Of a stretch of 64,000 bases of DNA, positions 36,690-49,500 are shown one piece after another (the first letter of the stretch is position 1; each line of letters begins with the position of its first letter). The notes below the pieces were generated by a model. The model searched no databases. It had not been told where the DNA came from and saw only the letters and a program-made list of their open reading frames with translations. Both the position numbers and the translations under genes were made by a program. Source of the stretch: Diprion similis (Eukaryota; Arthropoda; Insecta; Hymenoptera; Diprionidae). The stretch is taken from the NCBI RefSeq assembly GCF_021155765.1, contig NC_060114.1, forward strand, positions 9,701,001 through 9,765,000, in the 5' to 3' direction.

Positions 36690-39600
36690 CACCCTCTGAA
36701 ATTATTTTCATTGCGTTGTAGCTTCTCTTACATGCCTACCTAACAATCACCGATGTGTTCCTTGTTATCGTCACATGATAGAATGTTTTATGTTTATGTT
36801 CAATTAGTTGCAGCTATGCAACTTGGGTAAGTACGAAGTTGGAGGCATCACAGACCTGATTAAAAAATATAGCTAATTTGGATACGTCAGCTTGACTCAT
36901 CAACATGTGTAGTTTATTAGATATGATAGACATATTTTCCTATTGCCTAGTAGCAAAGTTCAATCAATATGACAACGAGTTTGCAATCCAAACATCGAAA
37001 TCTAATAATGGTATCGCGAGAAGGTACAAATGGTATAAAACGAACATAACCAGGTGTACGAAGTTACCGTTCAGGTGACATACAGATGGTATTGACAGCT
37101 CGTATGGACAGCTCCGGCTCACAAGGAAAGTATCAGACCTCCGGATCACAGATTTTGCTGAAAATTTCGCGGTTGTTTCTTTGGGCCGAAAATATGAAGT
37201 TGCTGATGTGTAGTTCCATCCACTGGGCGATCCTTTGTTAGATTTACAGTATTGTTTGCAATATCTAAAAATGAACGGTGCTATTATCAAGATGATCGTC
37301 CACGGCAATTTTATCTCTGACACATTGATTTATTGTTTTTTCAAAATACATGACAGACATGAGAAAGTAGGATCATAAATCGTGGCACAGGTAATAGGTT
37401 GTTGCCAAGAATTTCAAAATTGTATCAGAGGTTAAGAATCATGTAACGTATAAATTGAATCACTCAAAGATTATGCACATCACATGGAAAAAAGAAAACT
37501 TGGAACTATACTTGATATTTAACACCGGATATTTGAAACCAGAGTTCAAAGACTAAAGTAACAGGTGGTGTGTAAGTGTGTACTTGGCTACATTTTTATG
37601 CTTTGATGGACTCAGTTGGCAGATCTGACCGCTATTGGTACTGTCATGAAATTAATTCCATTCATTAATTGTGAGTAATTATACGTACGTTTTCTATTTC
37701 TAGAATGATGTATTTCAGATATTATGTTCTATACTCACATAGGGCCCCTCGCCATTGGTTTACACGGATGAAACACCCAGCCAGGCTTTGTTTAGTAAAG
37801 TTCGCTGGTTGAAATAGGTTTCTGGTACCTTTGAGCCTGGCGAATTTAAACATCGACTGACTTGCGGCACGATGTGCACCTTTAATATAAATGTATTTAA
37901 ATATGCACACACACACATTGTATTATTATTTGTAGATTAGGTCTGCAGTAGGTGGTCGATAAGAGAAAACACCCAGAAAAAGGTCGGAAGACCAATGAGG
38001 TTCGGTGCCGGCCTGAGGTAACTGGGAACTGTTAATTAATTTAACTTTTGAGCTTGCTGCGAATAGTCCGAAGAGAAGGGAGCACGTGATAGCGATGAAC
38101 GGCTTTCTTGATGGCAATCCGAGCTGGTTAGGGTTAACTTGGTTAACCCCAAGTTTTGACCTACGTAGTGCGATATCATCAAGCGTATGCGTCATAAATA
38201 TTATATATGTACTTATATTACGTGACCTGCACGTGCGTCTTCACGATTGCGAAATGGAAGAAGGAAACATAGTATAAAATTGTACGTATTAACCTAGATA
38301 AAAGTGAATGGTTTTAGGAAAAAAGAGAAAAATAATAAGTAGGCTATTCCGAAGTTCAAGATCCTTTACATACTACCCAATCGATGGAAAACTTTTTTCC
38401 AATTGCAGTAATCTTTGGCGGTACCTATGTGTTGAACGCTTCTTAGGAAAAGGTATAAACAATTTTTAATTAATTGATTAAAGCACGTGAATGGCTGAAA
38501 CATTATATAACATTACCAATTATTACAATAATTGGACCGTCTCGCCAATTAACCGAATAATTCGGATCGCGTTGTCACCTATTTGGGTCAATTATTTCAC
38601 CAGGTTAACCCGCTGTAATGTAAATCTAGATTCTGAAGAAAAAAAATACTGGCCTAGTATTTTGTAGGTATAACTCGAAGACGCAAGGAGGAGGGCTGAA
38701 AAATGTCTTCAATCAGGGCTACAAAGGTTGAGCCGAAGGTCACAAGCTCACAAGTATCAGTCTTAATTGGCATCTGTCTTGATACTGTTTATTTTGTCGA
38801 AGCTAAGGTGACGATGCTTTCCAGTGACAACTAGAAATTGGTAATTAATTGACTTGAGAAATAAATTTAATTTACTTGCGGTAAGTATTGCAAAACCCTT
38901 TTAGCAGCGCCGGATCTACGATACAGAAAAAATCCTGGTCCTTATTTTGATGCGGTAATGGTGAATCACTTGAGAAAGTTTTCACTCAATTCAACTATCG
39001 TTGAATTTATTATCTGATAAGTTCACGCAATTATATGTTTAAGTTTGTAGTGATTGAAAAATAGCCGAGAGGTTGCGTGATCCGATGAGATGACGGCTTC
39101 CGGAAGAGTAAAGGAGCCTGCAGGACAGGACTATGACCTGCGAGTAACGGCTGTTTAACCTGAACGTATATCTAAGTCGCGCATTACCGATTTTGTTACT
39201 TTTATGCTGCAACATTTTTTTATCTCCACAACGAAAGATGTTCATCGCGAGATTCTTGTTTTTTTTCACAGCAAAATCGTTACTAATTCCAAAAGTAACA
39301 ATATGTACCAAGTGTACTTCGATTAGGTGACTGTGATTTTACTCTAATTTTCATCTTCGCGGTAAGAGCAGTGCCGATTTCTATGCCCTTGTTTGTCTGC
39401 AGTCTGGTTGAAGCAGTAAATTGTGCGTTTGCCTGAACGTCCTATAGAAATGTGGCTCAACTGATACGATAAAGATCAAACTGCACCTGCAGGTGTGTAA
39501 TTGAGGTGGGAAACGTCTTTGAAAACTAGGAGTGCGTCACAGGTTATACACGTTGCTATAACAGGTGGAATCGTAACCCAACGCATTGTTTCGGAAAGTC

Positions 39601-42600
39601 GGACAAATGAAAAAGTTGGCTACATCATCCCGCGTTTTGTCTACACTTTTGGGCATCTACAAGCGATTGCATCCAAGCGATGCCGGATAGGCGCGAAGCC
39701 TCGTTGCCGCACGCGATCCTCGATGTTCTCGAAGGTGTCGCAATCGTTATCGGCTTTCCCGCTATCTGCCCCGTCTTATTGTGCATAACGGTATTGTGTT
39801 TCGGACCGATTGCGGGTTCAGTTCAGCCGAGATTCGTAGCCGCGATTCCGTCGTTGGACAGCGACATGTAAACCTACTCTCGGGGCATGGATTACCTGCA
39901 AAGACTCCTGCATGCACGGCAACCTGCAGCGATTAAACAGGCACTAAGGTACTTACATACATTGTATAGGATCTCGCCGCCGGCAGGTGGGGCTAATTAG
40001 TAGTATACATATATAACGAGTATAATGAAAACCGAAAAAGTGCCTGCGATGAAAAATATCGTTCGCAAAGGCCGCACCTTCGTAGGCGTACTTCGTCGAC
40101 TTCTATTCCCCACCGTCACGCTTCCTCGGCTCTTACTCCGTTTTCCCCCGAGCTGCTCCTCGCCGCGCAGCTCTGCCGTTCGGTTGCTCACGCCAAGGTG
40201 AGGAGGAGCTGGAACGAGGAACTCTAATCCTACAATGTACATACATACACATAGGTATGCACGTCTGTACGTTGGTATAACGCTGTATATACCAACCGCG
40301 GGGAGTGCCTGAGCGAACGTGGCGGTGCCTTGGCACCAGCGGCATCGAGTTGCAACAGCGGTTCAGTGCTGCCCATCGCGCAGACCTGCGCACACGTTCT
40401 CCTCGTTCTCAATACGCATTTACAAACACGGTGTTCGTTTACAAAGTGATAACACGGTTGAGAACCCCTCAAAAATTGTCACCAGCCGACAAGTCGAGAG
40501 TGACAAGGTGACAAGGTGAATTCCTCGATTAATGGAAAGGTGAGGGTCGGTGATGGGGGGGGAGGGGGGGCGGGAGGGAAGAAGATATTCCGTCAAATAT
40601 TATAACTGCGACGAGGGTCGTTACCCATCAGTTTGCTATAGCTCATCCGTACTATCTCAATGGAATTATAATGCTCCTGTAATGAGGCTGCAGACGTTGG
40701 AGGAAACGAAAGCAGCGAAAATGTTATTTTCGATAGCAGCCCAAGTACCGGCTGCACCTGCGTTCGTCGAATGACATGGTTATGACCGTTGGTAACCAGG
40801 TGGATACCTGCACTAACCTGCATTGTTCCACATGCTTTTCCGATGAGTGGATTCTTCTGCAACTTGGTTCTCATACTTATGATTCTGCAGTAACCAAGAA
40901 TCCCCTGATTCAGCGGTACATGATGAATATGCTACTTCAAGAGTGGCAAACCAAAGGCAACCTGCTACCGCTAGACCATTCAGTATTTAACAGCACGTTT
41001 CGGTGGGAGAGCGAACTGATGAAACGTCTCTAATTGGACGTTCAAGCTGACGAACAGCGTATGATCATAGATTTGGTTACGTCTACACTGTAAATCAGCC
41101 AAGGCCGAAAAAGTAATAAAATTCAACGTATCAAGACGGATATTCGTGTACTGCAGGTATCCTACTATCCTACGCATTGCAGTTTGTTGCAAGGATCGTT
41201 CAAGTATCGTTCGTCACGGTGTCTGATGCTCCCGTACGTTGAATACGGTTCCGCTACACAAGCACTGGCTGGTAAACGTCACTGCAGAATGTCTTGACAA
41301 TAAGGAGAATCGGTAATTCCTTGGAATCGATACGCAGTAGAAATAGCAGAGTCGTTTGAGTTGTACTCGCGGATCGAACCACCAACCAAAGGGTCAACCA
41401 GAGATCAACGATAACTTTTTTCGAAAGAAAGGTTTCCGAGTGAACAAGTGCCGGGTTGTTACTGGAAAAACGCGCTTCGATAGCGGTACAACGATTAAAA
41501 CGTGCACACCTTGCCGAATCAAAATGGCGTGTAGGCATGACAGGTAGAGTGGGGTACACGAGAACTATTAAAGCGTACCTCCCTACCTACGGGCCGACTT
41601 CGCTCTAGTAAATAACCAGCACGTGAGAAAAAACTATCGTCGCTTCGTCTTTAGACGGTACAAGGAGTATCGATCAGTTCTTGTCTTTCGGAAATGTTCC
41701 AACGGTCAAAATCTTTTTTGAAACACGCGTTCAGCACTAGCGAGATAACCGTGTGCCGGTTGACTAACGTTTATTTTTAGCAAAGGCGAAAGATCGCGAA
41801 AACCGGTTTCAAGACTACACTCTGCAGGTTATCCTTTGAGGACGGGGTGATTCGAGGGACGATATTACCAGAGGAAAAGACCCACGAAAGAAATCGAGAG
41901 GGAGAAGAAGGGAACGTAAAACAAAGGTACGAAGATGAGAGAGTACGCGGAAGAAGAGGCGAAAGTAGTAACGGACTGACGGACAGTCGGTTGTCGAGTG
42001 CAGGCGGGAGGAGCGGAATCGTTTGAGAATCATCGCCCAACGGCCGTGTGAGCTGTCCACCGCGTGGAACTTACTATGCTGTACATATTGATTGCAGTTG
42101 GGGGAATACCGTATACACAAGTTAGGCGGTAGCCCGAGGCCAATCAGGTTACAGCCGTAGGAACAAAGTCTCGAAAGTAGGCGCGCCCTAGCGTCCGCAG
42201 CAATCTATGGTATTTATTTTCTGACAACTGGCCAGCTTTCATTGCAAAGGCATTGGGAAAGCTTCCAAAACGTAACGGAACCTATCTTACACATTGGTCG
42301 ACGAGGATGAATGATGTAGCATTGTTGCACTACGACGGCACACGACTGAGTGTTGGAAGATTCACTCGCCGCGTGCGTGTCTGATCTCCCGGGCGATCTT
42401 GCAAGTGTTATTCATATTTTTTTTTTTATTAAAGAAAGCAGTGACAGAAGAAGGAAACTCAAAAAAATAACAAGCAAATGAGTACACTATCAATGGAAAC
42501 TCTCTGTTACATATTATCTTTCGCCGAAAAACATGTGATTCTTTTTCACGGAGCAACAGAAAACGGTTTTATACGCAAAAACAAGAAGAGTTAACAGGGA

Positions 42601-43466
42601 GAACAGTGAAACCCGATATTCGAATGATCGACCTGCGTCTGGCTTGAGACAGTTCATGAGGGCGGTGGACGCGTGAAGGGGTTGAAAACTTTCAAAGCAT
42701 CTTGAGGCCCAATCAAGATAGCAGCGATTTTTCGAGTTGGCCAGTAAAACTGTTGTGGTATCGATAGGGAACAATAGTTGGCAACGTGCCTTTGTGATTT
42801 GTGTCGCAGCGGTGATCAAAACTTGATTCAACTGTAATCAGTGGAACTTGACTAATAAATATTAAAACACCGGCGAGTCTACATCTGTGGACTGCAACGG
42901 CTAAACTTTAAACTTACGCCGGACGATATCTGTGGCGTTCAATTATTACGGTACCTGCAACCTGCGTTACGGGTTGATAAATAACGTTTCAAGAATACGG
43001 GATGAATAGTTTAAATTGAAAAGCACACATACTTAATATATCTGAAATCGTTGATCGATATTTTAAAATAAAAAGTTCAATCATATTTGCCGTGATTTTG
43101 ACAATTCATTCTGTGGTATCCTTAAACAAACAATAACAAATGAACAAGGATAAAAGTTTGAAGTATTTTTGAGTTGTGTTTTGAATATACCAAATGATAA
43201 TTCACTTCGGGTTCAAATTAAGTATCGTAGGGTTTAAAAGAAACTTGGAAAACTAAATACAGACGTATATCCGTGCACAGGCAACTATTTCAAAGCCAAG
43301 AGCTCGGGAAAAGGAGAAACAATTTTGCTTCGGAGAGAGAAGTCCGAGAAGAGGACTGAGAATCAGAGGAAGGAAATCAAAATACCAGAACAGACAAAAC
43401 GATTTGGCAAATCTTGGTTTTCCGAGTCTTACTGAAGCCTGAATTGAAGATTCAGTATCGAACGGT
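36690..43466. other. Intergenic, possibly with noncoding first exons of the claudin-like gene
   Basis: No protein-coding exon is convincing. Bases 37119-37260 match a dispersed repeat. A CpG-richer segment at about 40050-40600, and another around 41800-42150, could hold promoters or noncoding 5' exons of the downstream gene, for instance before gacaaggtgaattcc near 40512. The open frame at 39680-39871 is GC-rich but short and unsupported. Confidence 0.4.
37119..37260. repeat. Dispersed repeat copy, related to 45400-45840
   Basis: The string ctcacaaggaaagtatcag, then acctccggatca, then gtttctttggg-cc-aaaatat, then gctgatgtgtagtt recurs with moderate divergence from 45400 (gacaaggagagtacc, acctctagatca, gtttctttgg-cc-aaaatat, gatgtgtggttt). 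This is a degenerate copy of the same element. Confidence 0.6.
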
Positions 43467-43541
43467 ATGAAGAATGGCAGAATCGAACAACCACCACCAA
43501 AGTCATCGAGGTATGATGACTGTGCAACCAACGTTGGATGA
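43467..43541 (+). promoter_or_regulatory. Overlapping upstream ORF (24 codons)
   Basis: An ATG at 43467, seven bases before the claudin-like start and out of frame with it, opens 24 codons closing at TGA 43539-43541 inside the main coding sequence. If the transcript starts upstream, this could reduce initiation at 43474 or require leaky scanning. The main start is preferred because its frame carries the transmembrane protein and splices correctly. Confidence 0.6.
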
Positions 43542-46500
43542 AAAACGTGCACTGGCAGCACGTGGTGCTGCTGGGGTTCTGGCACTTGGCATTTTAGCTC
43601 TCGTTCTGCAATCTGCTGCGACGGCAACGCCTACTTGGGGTTACTTCTCAAATCCTGATGGTAGGTAAAAATTGTCTAACTCGCTAATCTATAGCCGTCA
43701 ATGTTTTACTCCATTTTTGTTCTAATATTTCTTTCCTCTTTTCTCAACGGTATTTCTCTGGCCTTCACTTTGCCCCATGATGAATATTACTAGGACGTAA
43801 TAAATAATAATTAATCAATTGATCAGCCAATCAATCCGTCAATCGGTTAATCAATTCCCCTCTTCCAGCGACTATGTTTCTAAAATCTTTACCAGTATCT
43901 GCTATAATCTCAAAAACTCTCTACCTCAAGTCATCGGAGAATCAGCCACATGTTTTATACTTTCAATGGACTCTTGTGCGAACAGGTTTTAACATGTAAT
44001 TTTATTTATCAACATTTTCTATCAGCTTGCGATTTACTTGTTGCATAATACTTGAGGTGTGAGTTTTCTTTGGTGCGAAGGGTAGTGCTTACAGCATCGC
44101 TCTTAGAGTCTTGAAATTTTATTGATACCACGTGATTTATTTCAACATTTTATTATTTTATCCTGCGGTTCTTACGGTGCGACGATACTAATTATATCCA
44201 CATTTAATAAGGCTGAAGGTAGTAACGTTAAGGTAACAAAACATCTGGAAAAAACCCTTGTTACGCAATTTTAGATTAACTTTTAAGGAGTCCGTCGTTC
44301 AAAATAAGATGAGTTTAAGATGGTTTACTAAATTTCAGACATTCCTAAAGGTGCGAAGTAACGCTTTTTCTTAAACATGCATCGTTACAGTAACGTTGCT
44401 AACTTCATCATCATTAAATTTATTCTCTTCCGTAATTGCTTTGAAGGATCCTCGGTAACAAAACATAAATAAACGTTTATCGTTGTCATATGTTGTTCTG
44501 AAAAGTATAGTTGATATCGGTGATAGTGACTCGTGCGTTATGTTTAGAGGACCGTATTTTATACAGCATATTGAACGATAATCTATTTCTTATATAGATA
44601 TAAGTGTCATTGAGCTGCATGGCAGATCGATAAAGGTTCAAGACCAAGGCTGTGACATTATGCCTGAATTGTGCAACTATGGAATTCTGCGGAGTGGGTC
44701 AGATTTGAGTGACTCGCGATTGCAACGGCTCGGATCGCGGACAAGCAAAATATGTATTCACAAAATCAGGCTGCTCTCATGTCGATATGCAGATACCTAT
44801 TGTAGAACGATCAATGGAGATGCCCATCAAGTTAAATGTATGGCCAATATAGAGGAGGTACATTTACCTAACTAGGCAAGATATCCAATTTTAGTGTGAC
44901 CCATTTTAGACGTTGCTCCTAGCTCCTTGAACCTAATTATCCTCTATGCTGCCTGCGTACGCCTCTCGTCGGTTTCTAACTTTGACGCTACGTGCCACAC
45001 CACCAATAGCAACAGATACGCGGGGGCAAGTGAAAAGGAATGAACCCCTTTGGCAACACTATTATCACATTAGATGCAGGGAGCGTATAATGTACGTGCG
45101 TATCTGTACAATGATTCGCGTACGTCGCGCAACATTTCGTACTGAAATCTTCGTGTCAGCTGTGTGTCTACACTTGAGTTGAATCACAGAGAAATATACG
45201 TGGTTGTGCTCTAGCTTTATATCCACTCATAAGGTTTCGACTGCCACTGACTTCTTAAGTCATAAGTAAGTAGGTATATTTTACCTACAACATCACTATG
45301 CAGAGAATTCGGTGAAACAGACCGCTGATCTAGCCATTCGTGGCGACTCTGCGTGCTGCACTAACCGCTGTGGTTTTGCTGCCCTTCATCGTCGTTAAAC
45401 TGACAAGGAGAGTACCATACCTCTAGATCATGGATTCTGTTCAAACACTCAGGATCGTTTCTTTGGTCCAAAATATCAAGCCTGTGATGTGTGGTTTCAT
45501 CTCATAGGCCTTTTTTCATTCTGGGTAAAATTGATAGTATCATAAGTGTAATTGGTAAAATTTTATGACAAATGAAATCTGTTGCGTATTTTACCTTAAA
45601 TATCAATTTTTGTTGTTCTCCATTAAAGTTTCGATGACAGGATCTTATAAAGTTAAGTGTAGACGGATCTATTATTATTTCAGACTGTGAATTATAGACA
45701 ATCTGATCCATTGTAAATTGTACGAAGAATGGCTCAGTAGATACAACTACTCATTAGAAGTTCCATATTTTGGGCCTAAAAACACCTTCGAAAGTTGCAG
45801 TAGAATCCATCATCCGGAGGTTTGATACTCCACTTGTGAGTAGCCTGCCTTACCATTTCGTTGATCATGGTTGGTATGCATCCACGAATACTTACAGTCA
45901 GTGCGTGTTCATAATAAATGAACTAACGGTGCATCAGTTACGAAACGCTTAGAATTTCGAAAGGTATATTAACGGTATATCTTCGAGCCATGAGATCTCC
46001 CGTAATTCACTTCTCGTTATGATTCAAATGCGTTTCTCTGCAGACTTATGCCTAAGTTCTATCAATTGTCACAAAATAACGGTGATATAAGTGATAGAGC
46101 TCAATGTTTTTGGGCTGGGTAATATTTTTATGTCTATATACCGTATCACCGGATTTCGATCATGAAAAACTGAAACGAGCATATAATGAAACTTGTGATC
46201 AACTGACTTATCATCCTATCCTATGGATTAATAAAAAATCGTCAACGGGTCAAAGGGAGGGATCAAAAGCTGCAAGTGGCAAGTACGGATAATCTTTTAG
46301 AGATGACCTAATACAAGTCGATTCATGTTTGCAAAGCTATTATGATACCCTAAAAATAATGATCATCTAGTTATTTGTCATTCAAACAGCTAAAAATGAA
46401 CGTCAAGGTTATGTTGTTTCGGCTGGAAGAATGCCGTAATGTGTAGAGATACTACCTAACCCAAAGATATCAAGCTGTATTATTTATATCACCGTTTCGG

Positions 46501-49500
46501 TAGAAAACAATTGAAAAAAATTCAGAATAAGAACAACGACTGCGGATCTACGTTGCCACAGGCGACCGTGTTGCAAGATTTTTATCATCTCAGTTATTGC
46601 GTAACAGAGACATCAGCCAACGGTTCTCAACTGTATCGATAAAAATTGCCAGCGATGAGATCACCTTTCCAACCACACCCGCACGCAACACATTCGCTTC
46701 TCATGCATTATACAAGCTCCATACGCTACATCGTATCCGATAGGATTCATTTGTTTTAACCTCATGCATTCCGACGTCACAGAAATACAAATTACAACCT
46801 GAACAAAGAGACTGCGAAGAACATAAAAAATAACAAATAACTGTCACAAAGCTAGAGTAACGAACAAATGTCTAGGCCACGACATGATACAGTTGGGTGC
46901 GACAGAGATATGTGAAAGAATGTGGGACATTGGATTCCAATTACCGTAGAGTTAGTTACTAGATTATATATACACCTACTTCATATAATTTAGTTACACG
47001 GCCATCGTGTGTATAGCTTACCTTGCACCCTGATATTGAACTAGGAATTTATAAGCCACTCTCGAATTCGTACAATACTTCGTATTTACAAATATGTACA
47101 TAACTCTAAGCCAGTGTGCATATGCACAGGCTGGATTTTACCGTTTCCAGCCGTATATGAGCCTTTCACTTTCGGCCATTGAACCCACCATCAAAGCTGG
47201 TGCCAAAGCATTGAAAAGATTCTACCCGTCCTATGCATATCACACGTGTGCTTACAATAAATTTCGTTCAAAAGTGTTTGCCAAGCAATTCGGTATGTGG
47301 GATAGGAAAAACAGATATCCTGAAATTAAATTGATAAAAAGAGCTTGTGCGACGGAACAACGATGAGGATGGGCTGATTAATGAATTTGAGCATTGAATC
47401 CGATATGCAATTTTTGTTTTTGCAATTCTCTTTTGTTCCAGCTGGTACCGCGGCAGAAAACGGATACTTTGGACCTTGGCGACAATGCAAGCAGCTGCTT
47501 TACGGTAGAGAAAGATGCGGTACAGCGGTGTCCAGGTTTCAGCCGGTCGGTGAGTTGATCACGGTGTATTGAATCTGGAAGTAATATCGGGATGTAGCAG
47601 CGTTGGCGTTTGGCTAAAGATTAAAAATCATGGATAATAACTATGCGGTTGGTGTGGTAAGACGCCATTAATACAAACGTACAATATTCCACGTGATCGG
47701 ATTACCTATATATACGATTGCTACATCTTTAATGGAGCACCTCTACTACTGCGGTGAAGGATATTATTACAGACTCTGAACTAGAAACGAAAACGTCAAC
47801 GAGGGCAGAAGTTAGGTCTTTGTTGATTGCGAACCATAAACATTACATCCCTTGAGCATAAACACTGCTAAATTTTCAGTTATGCAGTTAAGAATAAGAC
47901 AAATCAGATCACCGAAACCCGGGGATATTAATAGTAAGGGTGTCGTCGGACTACTTAAGTCCTTTTCTACTCATCGTCATTTCAGTAATGGTCGACCGTA
48001 AACACTACCTACTTTTGAATTGTAGGGGCTTCGCCGAGCTCGATTATCGCGTCGCTGTCTGTCGTCCGATCTTTCGTATATAGGGTAACGTGGTGGGGCA
48101 CGATGGACCCATTAACCGCTAATTATTGTTTGTAGATTTTGAGCACCGGGTACAAGTTGTTTTGATCTGTCTCGAACAAATTCGTTATTATATAGCCATG
48201 ATTGGAAAAAAAATCCTGGCCACGACGGATATTCTCCGAAAATCTTCAAAATTTTTTTTCTCATCCTAAAAGAATGTTGCATACTTTAATTTAACATATA
48301 TTTAAAAAACCTCTGATAATATCTTAATGTTGGTGGAATATTCGTTTTTTTGACATCTGCATTTCGATATTACGCTCGTGGTAATTGAGGTCCGCGGTTT
48401 CAGTACTTCGGTAATTAGATATTTCGGTATTCCGGTATTTCGACGTTTTCGCATTTTGGTATGGGTAGTCTCAACTTTCGGTATGCTGATAACGATACTT
48501 CAGTTTTGGTATCGAAGGCCGATGTTAATAACAGAATATTTTTAAACGATATTATCGAAGATATTTTGCTGTACCCAGATATCGCACAGCCCTATTCTTG
48601 GAGCGTGCTAAATGAAACACGTGCTCGTGGTGTGAAATTTGTCGTTGTGTTTGTACGGGGCATTCCACGCCAATTGTGCCTAAGTTGTTGGACCCTCACC
48701 ATTTCTGATTTTGATAAAAAAAATTTTATGCGGTTGCCCCAACTCCAAAACAGTACCCTGAATTTTTTCAGATTATTTCAAATAAATTCACATCATTTAT
48801 GATTTTTGAAAGCCAACAAAAATTTGTGCGGCAGATACAAAAATTTTTAAGCCCAGACCCAAAATGGGCCGGTAATCACTTCCTCTTTTTTGAGCTTTTT
48901 AAAGAAAAAAAGCAAAACTTTGATATTTAACACAAGAATTTTGTAAATTTCTTCACATTTTTAAATTACGGAATGGAACATATTGGTTTTTAAAAATTAT
49001 AAGTAATACAAATTTACTCAAAAAAATATGAAAAATTCATGGTACTGTTCTGAGGTTGGGATAATCGCATGAAATTTTTTTCGATCAAATCAAAAATGGC
49101 GAGGGTCCAACTTTGGTGCAGCTGGCGTGGAATGCCCCATACGTACGTAAGGTACAGTGAGTCTGGTTCCAATTCGCTCTGGTACATTTACGGGTTATCA
49201 AATGTCGTTATATCAAATAGTAAACTTTCATATGGTTTCGCCAATCGACCTTTACAATCTACCTGAATCGTAAAATTTTTTTCATTTCCAGTGGCTGTAT
49301 GGGTGGCTGGTCTTTCAGCAACCGGCGCATCCGTTCTGTTGGCGATATTTGTCGTCTTAAGTGTTGTTCAGTTAGCGATGGCTTCTTCAGCGAAGAGGGT
49401 CCTCATGTCCTATAATACGGCATTAATTGCCAAAGTGGCACTCGCTACTCTCGCAAGTAAGTATTTCAAAGATTTTAACCATCACGAATAACGTTATTCC

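Noticed and set aside
39680-39871. GC-rich 63-codon plus-strand frame with hydrophobic stretches
   Set aside because: Too short, with no splice-compatible neighbours and no family resemblance.
47094-47366. A 90-codon plus-strand frame inside claudin intron 1
   Set aside because: Composition and spacing look random, and it is not in phase with bordering splice sites of the claudin-like gene.
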